IMG/VR virus record: IMGVR_UViG_3300020478_001455
Span: 1-31,520 of that record
Strand: one strand, 5' to 3'
From: a virus
Length of the DNA: 31,520 nucleotides
The notes under the pieces were generated by a model. The model did no database searches, was not told the origin of the DNA, and saw only the letters and a list, made by a program, of their open reading frames with translations. Position numbers and translations under genes: made by a program. Shown here one piece after another: positions 1-7,766 of the stretch (within the stretch, counting starts at the first letter, position 1; each line of letters begins with the position of its first letter).

Positions 1-21
1 CGAGTCCAGTATCCTCCACCA
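1..21 (+). tRNA. 3' end of a tRNA (cut by window edge)
   Basis: The first 21 bases read as the end of a tRNA. Bases 1-5 fit the end of a T loop (CGAGT), 6-10 the 3' strand of the T stem, 11-17 the 3' strand of the acceptor stem (ATCCTCC), 18 a discriminator A, and 19-21 an encoded CCA. The spacing to the next tRNA is only 4 nt, as in a phage tRNA cluster. The anticodon lies outside the window, so the identity cannot be given. Confidence 0.75.
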
Positions 22-25
22 ATTA

Positions 26-102
26 GGGGGTGTAGCTCAGTTGGTTAGAGCGCCTGCCTGTCACGCAGGAGGCCGAGGGTTCGAGTCCCTTCACTCCCGC
101 CA
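26..102 (+). tRNA. tRNA-Asp (GTC)
   Basis: A full cloverleaf can be drawn. The acceptor stem pairs 26-32 (GGGGGTG) with 92-98 (CACTCCC) with one G-T pair. The anticodon stem pairs 53-57 (CCTGC) with 65-69 (GCAGG). The seven-base loop 58-64 carries anticodon GTC at 60-62. The T arm holds TTCGAGT, and CCA is encoded at 100-102. It reads Asp codons GAC and GAT. It is the middle member of a three-tRNA cluster. Confidence 0.96.
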
Positions 103-105
103 CGT

Positions 106-180
106 GGTCCCTTCGTCTATCGGTTAGGACAGCGGTTTTTCATACCGCAAAGAGGAGTTCGATTCTCCTAGGGACTACCA
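106..180 (+). tRNA. tRNA-Glu (TTC)
   Basis: The acceptor stem pairs 106-112 (GGTCCCT) with 170-176 (AGGGACT), closed by a G-T pair at the end. The anticodon stem pairs 132-136 (GCGGT) with 144-148 (ACCGC), and the loop 137-143 has anticodon TTC at 139-141. The TTCGTCTA stretch after the acceptor stem is typical of bacterial tRNA-Glu. CCA is encoded at 178-180. It reads GAA and GAG, and GAA is frequent in the neighbouring AT-rich genes, which would explain why the phage keeps it. Confidence 0.95.
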
Positions 181-201
181 CTAACCAAATTAAGTAATAG
201 C

Positions 202-867
202 ATGAAGTACGGATACTACACAGACAGGGAACTACCCGAAGGTAATTATAGATGTCCTAGTTGGGATCCAATGCCTGCAGGCAAAAAGAATGTAGTAGTA
301 CTAGGCTGTTCACACACATGGGGAGTAGGCTCTGCTGATAATGAGCATTGGGTACATTTCCTTTCACAACACAACACAACAAGATTACGTTATTGGAACT
401 TAGGACAACCGGGTGCAAGTGCTGATAAAATTGTTCGTATCTTATACGGAACACAAAAATTGCTTGACCCAAAAATTATAATTGTATGTTGGCCCACAAC
501 AAGTCGTAGAGAAAACCTTGATGCTTATCCAAAAAGTTTAACAAGCGACGATGAAAAATTAAAACTAGAAAACGAACACACAGATAAAAATAATTTTCTT
601 AAGAATGTTTTCTTTGTTGAAAAATTTGCTGAGAATGTAAACGCCAAAGTGTTTCATTGTTTTGCAGAAGAACCACAAGAGTTAAATGCTCCAAATGTAT
701 TAGAACATTATAGTCTTAAAAATTGTTGGCCTTATTGGGATAGTAGAACGCAACGACAATTAATAGACAAGCCTAATTTAGCAAGTGATGGAATTCATTA
801 CGGAGTAGAGCATCACAAAAGATTTGCTTCGTTGTTTTTAGAAAGATTTGGCTCAAAATTAAAATAA
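202..867 (+). CDS. SGNH/GDSL-like hydrolase
   Basis: The 221-residue protein opens, after a short leader, with a beta strand and the GCSHT block (residues 35-39), where S37 would be the SGNH nucleophile. A glycine block GQPGAS follows at 68-73, and DGIH near 196-199 supplies the Asp-His pair expected near the C terminus. SGNH hydrolases are serine esterases or lipases; many act on acyl groups of polysaccharides. No signal peptide or membrane segment is visible, so it should be cytoplasmic. The substrate is unknown; an acyl esterase or acyltransferase partner for the surface-modification genes nearby is an inference. The start ATG has no Shine-Dalgarno sequence but has a TAAGTA box ending 6 nt before it. 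The 3' end overlaps the convergent radical SAM gene by 55 nt. Confidence 0.7.
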   Translation: MKYGYYTDRELPEGNYRCPSWDPMPAGKKNVVVLGCSHTWGVGSADNEHWVHFLSQHNTTRLRYWNLGQPGASADKIVRILYGTQKLLDPKIIIVCWPTTSRRENLDAYPKSLTSDDEKLKLENEHTDKNNFLKNVFFVEKFAENVNAKVFHCFAEEPQELNAPNVLEHYSLKNCWPYWDSRTQRQLIDKPNLASDGIHYGVEHHKRFASLFLERFGSKLK

Positions 868-1871
868 TCGTTTACATTTATCTTACGTAAGTAATCTTGT
901 TTTTTAATATACAAATCTAGCTTTTCTGAATTGTCTTCGGCAGTTGCAATTCTTTCTGCTATATCTCTACATAGTTGATAAGTCGATTTGCTTAATTTTT
1001 CTTTTGCTTGAATTGTAAATCTGTTTTTATATTTTACATCTAACACTGTTGGAGAAGTAAGATATGCCCAATCATGATCAATGTTAACTTCCGTAGCATA
1101 GTCTAATATATTTGGCATATTTGCAACGTTAAGGCAACTAACAGTAGTCCAGAAGTTTAGTTTTAGCAAAGGAAATTGTTTCTGCAATTTTTTATATGCT
1201 TGAACACTTTTAATATATTTTTTCCATTTAATTGGCCAACGTACATAGTCATGAACATCTTCTACACCATCAAAACTTAATGTTACTATAACCATTCTTC
1301 TGTTTCTTAATATGTTTTCTAACTCTGTAATCATACGTGAACCGTTAGTGTTCATTCTAACAATTTTAGTATTAGGTGGAAGGTTCGCTAATATTTTTTT
1401 ATAGTTTTTACTTGCTGTTGGTTCGCCACCATTAACATCTACTTCTAAAATTCTATTTTGAGGTAATTGCCAAAACTTTTCAAGGTTGTTTATACGTGAA
1501 TAGTTTTTTGATTCGAGACTTCCTATCTTAGTACTCAGTCCAGCATTACAAGTTTGACAAGCACTATTGCAAACATTATCTAATACACCTCCTACTACTA
1601 GGTAATCATCTTTTAATGGGTGTAATATTTTATGTCGTTCAATACTTTTAGTTCTAATACTTTCTCCATTTACCTTTTCTGTTTGCATACATCTTACACA
1701 TTCGTTAGGCCAAATGTCAAATTTCATATCAGTTTTAACTCGTTCTAACCATTCGCTGTTTTCTAATTCTGCAAATGAGTTAAATCCTTTATCAGTGGTC
1801 ATATGTCCACATTTACCTATGGATCCGTTTTGATTTAATCTAACAAAATGGTTTAATCTAGGGCAATACAT
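813..1871 (-). CDS. radical SAM protein with N-terminal twitch-like cysteine domain
   Basis: The 352-residue protein has the radical SAM cluster motif C101-x3-C105-x2-C108 and a GGEP-type SAM-binding segment (NGGEPTA). It should bind a 4Fe-4S cluster and cleave S-adenosylmethionine to a 5'-deoxyadenosyl radical. Ahead of the core sit C3, C21, C58 and C61, spaced C-x17-C-x36-C-x2-C, which looks like a twitch/SPASM-type auxiliary cluster site placed at the N terminus instead of the usual C terminus. The ATG at 1871 is supported by AAGGA about 9 nt upstream. The start overlaps the end of the sulfotransferase-like gene upstream by 19 nt, so the two are probably co-transcribed. The substrate is unknown; peptide or sugar modification are both possible. 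Confidence 0.88.
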   Translation of the reverse strand: MYCPRLNHFVRLNQNGSIGKCGHMTTDKGFNSFAELENSEWLERVKTDMKFDIWPNECVRCMQTEKVNGESIRTKSIERHKILHPLKDDYLVVGGVLDNVCNSACQTCNAGLSTKIGSLESKNYSRINNLEKFWQLPQNRILEVDVNGGEPTASKNYKKILANLPPNTKIVRMNTNGSRMITELENILRNRRMVIVTLSFDGVEDVHDYVRWPIKWKKYIKSVQAYKKLQKQFPLLKLNFWTTVSCLNVANMPNILDYATEVNIDHDWAYLTSPTVLDVKYKNRFTIQAKEKLSKSTYQLCRDIAERIATAEDNSEKLDLYIKKQDYLRKINVNDYFNFEPNLSKNNEANLL

Positions 1872-2374
1872 TTTCGCGAGTCCTTTATAACATCTTCAAG
1901 ATTAACTGTGCTATTAAGATAATTGTTCATAATGTATAAGTCAACACCAATATGATCTTCTAATACTCTTACTAGTTTTTTGCCATATGGACTTTTGTCT
2001 TTTCTATTATGTGGGATAGCACTCATCGGCAATAACTTTACATCTTTTTTATAATATTTACTAAGATGTAATAACCAGTACCATTGTGGTGCCCAGTGTC
2101 TATTTGTTAAGCCTTCTTGTTCAATTTTATCTACAACGTCTTCAGGTTTAAGTTTATGCATTTGAGCATACTTGTTTACTCCACTAACAAATCTTGATAC
2201 AGGATGTCGCAAATAAATGTTAATCATGTCAACGTCATTTATTTGTTCATTAAATTTACTTTCTTTTTTTGCTCTTCTAAAACCATTCCAACCATTTTTA
2301 AATATTGGATATATCCAATCTTTATCTATACGAATGATTTCGCAATCAGTTGTTATTAAATTATTCCAGTCCAT
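1853..2374 (-). CDS. sulfotransferase-like protein
   Basis: The 173-residue protein has two segments typical of PAPS-dependent sulfotransferases: a 5'-phosphosulfate-binding-like PIFKNGWNGF near residues 23-32, and a 3'-phosphate-binding-like LRHPVSRFVSG near residues 55-65. Sulfotransferases move sulfate from PAPS to hydroxyl or amino groups of glycans and small molecules. It is short for the family, so it is a minimal or divergent member. It overlaps both neighbours (14 nt upstream, 19 nt downstream), both radical SAM genes, which points to one operon. There is no clear ribosome binding site at the ATG, so translational coupling is likely. The acceptor is unknown. Confidence 0.68.
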   Translation of the reverse strand: MDWNNLITTDCEIIRIDKDWIYPIFKNGWNGFRRAKKESKFNEQINDVDMINIYLRHPVSRFVSGVNKYAQMHKLKPEDVVDKIEQEGLTNRHWAPQWYWLLHLSKYYKKDVKLLPMSAIPHNRKDKSPYGKKLVRVLEDHIGVDLYIMNNYLNSTVNLEDVIKDSRKCIALD

Positions 2375-3530
2375 GTAAATCTAGTTCTTTAAATAGATCT
2401 GTAAAAATTAAACGTCCATTTAAATTTCTTCGTTGATCCATTCTACCAAGGTTGTAGTAAAATCCTTTTAAGTTTTTTTGCCACGGTGTTGTAGTATAAT
2501 ACTGTATTAAATTTTCATAACTATTTTTTAGATAGCCCATAGGGTTTTCGTTTATTCTTGATTTTAAATCTTCAACTATATCGTCAATCATTGGTTGTGG
2601 TAGATTTAAAATGTTTAAATGTCTCGGAGTATATAGAGGTCCTATAATAAAACTATTATCATTAAAGTTTAATGTTTTTAAATGATTTACGCAGTCATGG
2701 ATACTTTTGTAATTAAGAATTAAATGTAACATATTAAAACTTATTTTGTGATCTAATTTAGAAATTACTTTTAAATTTTTAGAAAAATCTTCCCATACAC
2801 CTAGATGTCTTATGTATTCATATTCGTTTTCTATACTTTCAACACTAATAGTCCAATGAACATTTTTAAAAGAACATAATAATTCAAATACTCCTGTTTC
2901 TGTAGTACTTAAATTAGTGTTTACTCGAACACTGCAATTTGGGTTTTTCTCTTTTAGCAAGTTTAAAAACTCTTTATTTTCTTTCATTAGCATTGGTTCA
3001 CCACCAGCTAGATAAACGTTTTCTAGTTCTGAGATGTTTTCAAATACAAAATCTTTTACTTCTTGTCTTGCTTCTTTATTTGATTTAATTTTTTCATTCA
3101 TTTCTTGTGCCCACTTGCTACTGTATTCAGGACCACAATAAACACAGGCTTGGTTGCAAGAATTAGTCCAACGTAAGTCAACGTGCTTTAGTGTAAAATT
3201 TTTAACGTCATCGTATAACTTTAAATCAGTTTTTGAACCAACTTCTTTTAAGTAATATAGTCTACTACTAATACTACTCAAGTCTGATCTATTTTTTTCT
3301 TGTAAGTAACAACCTTCACAATTTTGTGGTTTCATATCTTGCAACATCATTTGTTTAAGATTAATATTTTTATCTCCTTGCATTATATTTTTGATGTTTG
3401 TATGATTAATGTTACCAAGTTTGTGTTTTGAAATAATACAATTCTTTACTTCCCCACTAGGCTCAAGTTCAAAACCTGTCCACGGTAATGTACAAATACT
3501 TTTATTTTTTAAGAAACTTTTAGCATCCAC
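2361..3530 (-). CDS. radical SAM protein with N-terminal twitch-like cysteine domain
   Basis: This 389-residue protein repeats the plan of the gene two positions downstream. C13, C31, C71 and C74 (C-x17-C-x39-C-x2-C) come first, then the radical SAM motif C125-x3-C129-x2-C132 and an AGGEP segment. The near-identical N-terminal spacing in the two proteins suggests paralogues or at least the same permuted family. The start is GTG at 3530, sharing the G of the preceding TAG stop; AGGA lies about 10 nt upstream. The only nearby ATG is out of frame. The reaction is unknown. The auxiliary cluster in such enzymes often binds the substrate or takes up electrons, which fits a peptide or a small polar substrate. 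Confidence 0.87.
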   Translation of the reverse strand: MDAKSFLKNKSICTLPWTGFELEPSGEVKNCIISKHKLGNINHTNIKNIMQGDKNINLKQMMLQDMKPQNCEGCYLQEKNRSDLSSISSRLYYLKEVGSKTDLKLYDDVKNFTLKHVDLRWTNSCNQACVYCGPEYSSKWAQEMNEKIKSNKEARQEVKDFVFENISELENVYLAGGEPMLMKENKEFLNLLKEKNPNCSVRVNTNLSTTETGVFELLCSFKNVHWTISVESIENEYEYIRHLGVWEDFSKNLKVISKLDHKISFNMLHLILNYKSIHDCVNHLKTLNFNDNSFIIGPLYTPRHLNILNLPQPMIDDIVEDLKSRINENPMGYLKNSYENLIQYYTTTPWQKNLKGFYYNLGRMDQRRNLNGRLIFTDLFKELDLHGLE

Positions 3531-4129
3531 TAGAGCGGTATCCTTTGAATTGTATGACCAATTGATAGCTCACTAACGTGAATGTTTTGATGTTGTGTAA
3601 ATGTGTCTATTACACTTTTGACCCAAACATTAACATCTGCCTTTTCTGGACGTTCCGCACAAGACTTTTTAAAAGATTTTTCTTTTTTAATATCAGATGT
3701 ATCAACAGCACCGGGTCGAATTATTGAAATCTTTGGCCAACTGCTTTTGTGTTGTAGTTGTCTTGTTGCTTCTTCTAATGCAAGTTTTTGTGTACGATAT
3801 TCACTCATAGTAATGTCATCGTGATCGTCTGGTATACTGTTAATTGGTTCTTGTGCCATCTTTGAACTAATATTCCATATGTAATGGCGACCAGCCAAAG
3901 TATACCAACGTTTCCAAACTGCATATAATAATTCTGTTTGTGCGTAATAAGATTGTGCGTTGTTAATAAACAAAGTACACGGATCAATTATGTTTGCTGT
4001 ATGTTCAATTCTTCTAATATTTTCACCATCACTTCTTGATATGCCAATAATTTCATGTCCTCTATCTGCTAATTGTTGAGCAAATGCTTTACCAATTCCG
4101 TGTTTGTGACCTGTAATCGCGATTTTCAT
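3530..4129 (-). CDS. short-chain dehydrogenase/reductase (SDR)
   Basis: The 199-residue protein has the NAD(P)-binding TGHKHGIG (residues 6-13), the NNA block at 56-58, a serine at 88-89, and the catalytic Y111-x3-K115. IRPGAVDT (137-144) is the usual segment after the active site. It should catalyse NAD(P)-linked oxidation or reduction of an alcohol or ketone. At 199 residues it is shorter than the usual 250, mostly from a reduced C-terminal substrate region. It is the first gene of the minus-strand run 813-4129, and its stop is fused to the start of the radical SAM gene. A TTTAAATA box on this strand ends 16 nt before the ATG, and GGAA sits about 8 nt before it. Confidence 0.85.
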   Translation of the reverse strand: MKIAITGHKHGIGKAFAQQLADRGHEIIGISRSDGENIRRIEHTANIIDPCTLFINNAQSYYAQTELLYAVWKRWYTLAGRHYIWNISSKMAQEPINSIPDDHDDITMSEYRTQKLALEEATRQLQHKSSWPKISIIRPGAVDTSDIKKEKSFKKSCAERPEKADVNVWVKSVIDTFTQHQNIHVSELSIGHTIQRIPL

Positions 4130-4143
4130 TTGTTGTTCCGTTT

Positions 4144-4155
4144 GTATTTAAATAC
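4144..4155. promoter_or_regulatory. palindromic bidirectional late-promoter-like box
   Basis: GTATTTAAATAC is a perfect 12-bp palindrome in the 31-nt gap between the divergent genes starting at 4129 (minus) and 4161 (plus). Each strand reads TTTAAATA, close to the TAAATA core of T4-family late promoters. On the plus strand the box ends 7 nt before the ATG, which would place transcription start at or beside the start codon. The promoter role is inferred from sequence alone. Confidence 0.5.
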
Positions 4156-4160
4156 TGCGT

Positions 4161-4643
4161 ATGAAGTCATATTTTATTCTGGATTGCAAAAAGCAACAAA
4201 AAATTGCTGATAGTTTGTATGGTTATTACGTAGGATTAACTGCAAACAATACGCCTAAACAATTTTGGACACACTTAACACGTGAACAAATAAAAGATTA
4301 TTTTTCTATACCTAATTTAGAACTAGTTAAATGGTTTGATAGTTTAAACTTAAAAGTTAGAGATATGAGTTTTACTATCACTAATGAACAAATCCAAACT
4401 AGTAAACATCGAGATGAACCTCCAGTAATTGCTAAAATTAACTTTCCTGTGTTAAACACAAAGGATACCTATAACGTTTGGTTTGACGAAGATGGTAACG
4501 AAATAGACAGAGTAGAATGTACAAAACCAATTGTGTTACGTTCTGATATTTTACATACAGTAGAGATAGGAAAGGATGCCAAATTTCCTAGACTTCAGTT
4601 TAGTTTTTGTTTTTACAAAGAACCTCTTCACTTATTAACGTAG
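4161..4643 (+). CDS. 2OG-Fe(II)-oxygenase-like protein
   Basis: The 160-residue protein has an H83-x-D85 motif, a distal H132 and R144, in the order and rough spacing of the iron and 2-oxoglutarate ligands of the double-stranded beta-helix dioxygenases. Alternating beta strands around these residues fit that fold. Such enzymes hydroxylate or desaturate peptides, sugars, nucleobases or small molecules; this substrate is unknown. It is small for the family, so only the minimal fold is present. It is the only plus-strand gene between 867 and 8081. There is no ribosome binding site; the TTTAAATA box ends 7 nt before the ATG. Its 3' end overlaps the convergent gene by 16 nt. Confidence 0.6.
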   Translation: MKSYFILDCKKQQKIADSLYGYYVGLTANNTPKQFWTHLTREQIKDYFSIPNLELVKWFDSLNLKVRDMSFTITNEQIQTSKHRDEPPVIAKINFPVLNTKDTYNVWFDEDGNEIDRVECTKPIVLRSDILHTVEIGKDAKFPRLQFSFCFYKEPLHLLT

Positions 4644-5275
4644 TCAATTATATCCTGAACATTTAGGTTAGCAACATTTTCATACGCAACAACAAAACTG
4701 TTTTGTTTATTTTCTTTTGATAAAGGATCCGGTGTATTGTCCTTTAATAACATTTTTTTGTTTTCATCAGTAGGTAATACACCTTTAGCCATGCAACGTA
4801 TATCACCAAACGTTACATTTTTTATTCTAAAAACTTGAGATGTAAATTCCATAATATCCTCAACTCTTGCGTTTGAATGATACTCACGATATCTATTTTC
4901 ACACTCGCCTGCAAGTTCTAGCATATTAGTTGTTTTATATGAGTAAAAACGATCAAACAGATCTTGTCTATAACTGTCTATATCTTTAGGTGCCTCAATA
5001 CTAACAAAGTATGCGTTTGGAAAATAATTTTTTAAAGTGTCATAAAAATAATGACTAGGTACTACAATGTTATGATCTGTTGGAAGATTTAAAGAAGTTA
5101 TTTCCGGAAACCAACTGTTTAATAATTGTTTCCCAAAAAAATCATTAGTAATAATTGTTCTATTATTAACTGATTGTTTAGATAATGTTCTAAAAAATTT
5201 GTGTGTAGAAATTTTATGACTTAAGAACTCCCCTTTGCAACCATGTTGATAACAAACAAATAATGCTTTAGCCAC
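4628..5275 (-). CDS. hypothetical protein in the modification island
   Basis: I do not recognise this 215-residue protein. It starts with a hydrophobic strand (ALFVCYQHGCKGE) followed by polar alpha/beta sequence, and a second strand FVSIEAPKD sits near the middle. This recalls a Rossmann-like or sulfotransferase-like fold, but no nucleotide-binding motif is clear. The chosen start is GTG at 5275, whose codon overlaps the last codons of the upstream SGNH-like gene; GGAG lies about 8 nt upstream. A TTG 24 nt further upstream in frame has no such support. The overlap with the upstream gene suggests coupled translation and a shared pathway. Confidence 0.7.
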   Translation of the reverse strand: MAKALFVCYQHGCKGEFLSHKISTHKFFRTLSKQSVNNRTIITNDFFGKQLLNSWFPEITSLNLPTDHNIVVPSHYFYDTLKNYFPNAYFVSIEAPKDIDSYRQDLFDRFYSYKTTNMLELAGECENRYREYHSNARVEDIMEFTSQVFRIKNVTFGDIRCMAKGVLPTDENKKMLLKDNTPDPLSKENKQNSFVVAYENVANLNVQDIIDYVNK

Positions 5276-5945
5276 GAAACTTCTCCAGTTTATCTTCAAT
5301 TGGTAACTTAAGAAATTCTTTATTAAATTTACGTGCTAGGTAAATCATAAAATGTTTATTTGGTACAGTGTTTTTTTCTCCTAATGAATGGTCGTGTAGT
5401 TTCCAATATTCGCCTTGTGTATAATCTTCCCATATTTGCCAATTGTGATTAGTGTCAATTTTGTCAGCCCAATTTTTATGAGTCCAGTTAATTTTATATC
5501 CAAGTACTGTGTGTAATTTTATATTTTTTTCGTCACAAAGTTTTTTTAAAAGCATCCATTTGTAAACGATATCACTTTGTTCCATTGCTGGACTGTATAG
5601 GTATTTGTAATATAATTTTTTGCTTTCGTGTTCTTCACTTACACTACTAGGCCAATACCCATCACAAGTAAAATTTCTAATTGTGTCATTTTCAACAAGA
5701 GCTTTTCTTTCGTCATTTATTAATTCTACATCAAGTTTTTTTATGCTTGTTAGTTGACATATTGCTTGTGAATAATTGTTATCCATAACAGATTCAAGCA
5801 TTTTGTTTAAAATTAATTGATTGCTAATTGCCGGACCCGCACGGTCTTCTATGTCAACACCGCACAATTTAAGTACGTTAACCCACGTTGGTCTTTCTTG
5901 ACTTGACCAAGACATTCCACAACCACTAATCAATATTTTTGACAT
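5268..5945 (-). CDS. SGNH-like protein
   Basis: The 225-residue protein begins with a hydrophobic strand leading to GCGMSW, a position matching the nucleophile block of SGNH hydrolases, and a glycine-rich segment follows near residues 38-45. Near the C terminus a stretch with D, H, P and N precedes a helix, as around the Asp-His pair of the other SGNH genes here, but the standard D-x-x-H is not clean. Activity is therefore uncertain. The ATG at 5945 is preferred because AGGA lies 8 nt upstream; an ATG two codons earlier sits too close to it. The start overlaps the upstream radical SAM gene by 20 nt. Confidence 0.6.
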   Translation of the reverse strand: MSKILISGCGMSWSSQERPTWVNVLKLCGVDIEDRAGPAISNQLILNKMLESVMDNNYSQAICQLTSIKKLDVELINDERKALVENDTIRNFTCDGYWPSSVSEEHESKKLYYKYLYSPAMEQSDIVYKWMLLKKLCDEKNIKLHTVLGYKINWTHKNWADKIDTNHNWQIWEDYTQGEYWKLHDHSLGEKNTVPNKHFMIYLARKFNKEFLKLPIEDKLEKFRG

Positions 5946-6747
5946 GAACATTTTCCTTTTTATAATGATCGACTGAATGACTTAATTGTTCAGGACACAT
6001 TGAGCATATGCTTTCTGGTTTATTAATTTGTTTAACTAATCCTTGTACATCTCCATCTGCGTCAACTCCTTTGTAATCATATAGATTGTGTTTCCCCATA
6101 TCAAGTATGTTGGCAATTGGTGCACACTTAAACAATTTATTTTTGTAAAGAATTGGTGTGTCTGGACTCCCACAAATGCTGTGTGCTTTTTTTGGATTGC
6201 TTTTAAATGGAGTAATTTCTCCATTAATTAATTTATAAGGTATAACAAATCTTTTAAATTTGCTTTTGTATATTGTAACGTCATCATGATGTAATTCTAA
6301 TTGTCTATGTCCATCAACTGTGCTTCGTGTTGCTGTCCAACCGTTACGTAGTTTTACAATACGTTTAATTTCTTTTGTAATCATAGGCTCGTGGTCTTGC
6401 CTATGTATACTAACTTGCATTTCCAACGAACCAAACCCAAACCACATCTCAGGATTATATCTACGTAACAAATATCCATTAGTAATAAATCTTATAACTG
6501 CTTCAGGCCATGCTTTTCTAATTGCTTCTAATACTTTTTGTATTCGTGGGTGCATTAATGGTTCACCACCAAATATAGATATTACTGATGGATCAAGTAT
6601 TTTACTCCAAGTATCGCATTGTTCCTGTATATCTTTTAAAGATTCAACTCCTCTACGATCAAAATCGCTTAAACTTATACAGCCTTTACAAGCCAAATTA
6701 CAAGCATAAGCAACATTAAAGTCTAATCTTTTTATTCTATATTTCAT
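5926..6747 (-). CDS. radical SAM protein with C-terminal twitch-like domain
   Basis: The 273-residue protein has C16-x3-C20-x2-C23 close to its N terminus and FGGEP at 59-63. After the barrel come C192, C208, C248 and C251 (C-x15-C-x39-C-x2-C), the normal C-terminal position for a twitch-like auxiliary cluster. It therefore differs in domain order from the radical SAM proteins at 813-1871, 2361-3530 and 6744-7766, although the auxiliary cysteine spacing is alike. The gene overlaps the next radical SAM gene by 4 nt (ATGA type), so the two products may act in sequence or together. The substrate is unknown. Confidence 0.88.
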   Translation of the reverse strand: MKYRIKRLDFNVAYACNLACKGCISLSDFDRRGVESLKDIQEQCDTWSKILDPSVISIFGGEPLMHPRIQKVLEAIRKAWPEAVIRFITNGYLLRRYNPEMWFGFGSLEMQVSIHRQDHEPMITKEIKRIVKLRNGWTATRSTVDGHRQLELHHDDVTIYKSKFKRFVIPYKLINGEITPFKSNPKKAHSICGSPDTPILYKNKLFKCAPIANILDMGKHNLYDYKGVDADGDVQGLVKQINKPESICSMCPEQLSHSVDHYKKENVHVKNID

Positions 6748-7766
6748 TCTAGTGTAGCATACTCCACAAAGTTGTCAGTTGTTTTTATTCGTGCAAACTC
6801 TTCTTGAAACTGTTTATGTTCAGGATGTGCAGGTGCAACAACGTCGTGCCAATTAAAATCTGAAAATGTTTGCCAGTCTGTAATTCTATTAAGCCAAACT
6901 CTATCAGCACCATATTGTTTTCCTAACTCGATTATATCTTCCATCTCATGGTAATTTCCTTTTTGTACTACAAAGTGTAGTATAAATCTAAAATTGTGTT
7001 TCTTTTTTAATTGGGATATACATTCTAAGTTTTCGTTTACTTTGTCCCACTTACCGCCTAATCTTAGTTTTTCGTATGTTTCTTTTGATGCTCCATCAAT
7101 ACTAACTCCTAGTTCTTCCATGTTATTAATAACGTAAGGTACTCGTGTGTGAAACTCTTTAAACATAAGTGCGTTTGTTAATATACTGTATTTGATATTA
7201 TTACGTTCAGGTGTTTGTTCCATGAAGTGTCTATACACGTGCGAAGCAAATGGATCACCATCTGAACCTATATGAACTTGTAAAGGAAATTTGTAATCAT
7301 ATAACCATTCATTAATGCTATCAGCAAGTTTGATTCCTAAATTATATGCAGAACCTTCTTTATGAAAAATTAATCCTGTACGACAACTTGGACATCTTAA
7401 GTTACAAGAATCGTCTATTGCTAATCGCAAATGTTTAATTTTTCTTTCAGGTGTTTGTGTTTTCCATGGTGGAGGATTCTTTTTATCTAGCAACCATGCA
7501 CATTGTTTATTATTACAATAACGATATGTGTTATCAGTTATAGAAGATTGTAAATGCTCTGCCATTTTTGATTGTAGTATTTCTGATAGTGTTTGTATTT
7601 GTAAGTTACCTATACTTTGTGGCAACCACGATTGACATTCACAAGCATAACAACTGCCTTGTTTGTCTATTAGTACAGTATCAAACGGTCGTGGACATCG
7701 CGTTTTGATTTGCAAGTTCTTATTAGTATCGATATCGTAGTGTTCAAATAATCGCTTGTTAATCAT
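6744..7766 (-). CDS. radical SAM protein with N-terminal cysteine domain
   Basis: The 340-residue protein has an N-terminal cysteine cluster (C24, C39, C42, C44, C84, C89), then the radical SAM motif C121-x3-C125-x2-C128. A GSDGDP segment stands in place of GGEP, as in some SPASM-family enzymes, and a later SIDGASKETYE block matches the conserved strand and helix found in SPASM radical SAM proteins. It should generate a 5'-deoxyadenosyl radical for modification of an unknown substrate. It overlaps the small basic ORF upstream by 8 nt and the next radical SAM gene by 4 nt, so it is the first large gene of the minus-strand run 4628-7938. Confidence 0.88.
   Translation of the reverse strand: MINKRLFEHYDIDTNKNLQIKTRCPRPFDTVLIDKQGSCYACECQSWLPQSIGNLQIQTLSEILQSKMAEHLQSSITDNTYRYCNNKQCAWLLDKKNPPPWKTQTPERKIKHLRLAIDDSCNLRCPSCRTGLIFHKEGSAYNLGIKLADSINEWLYDYKFPLQVHIGSDGDPFASHVYRHFMEQTPERNNIKYSILTNALMFKEFHTRVPYVINNMEELGVSIDGASKETYEKLRLGGKWDKVNENLECISQLKKKHNFRFILHFVVQKGNYHEMEDIIELGKQYGADRVWLNRITDWQTFSDFNWHDVVAPAHPEHKQFQEEFARIKTTDNFVEYATLE

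Noticed and set aside
257-472. 71-aa minus-strand ORF inside the SGNH gene
   Set aside because: It is fully antisense to a gene with clear motifs, has no box or ribosome binding site, and its protein has no recognisable pattern.
1853-2374. P-loop kinase assignment for the 173-aa protein
   Set aside because: There is no GxxxxGK[ST]; the RHPVSRF segment fits a sulfotransferase 3'-phosphate site better.
4628-5299. Upstream TTG start for the hypothetical gene ending at 4628
   Set aside because: The GTG at 5275 has GGAG about 8 nt upstream and overlaps the preceding stop in the manner usual here.
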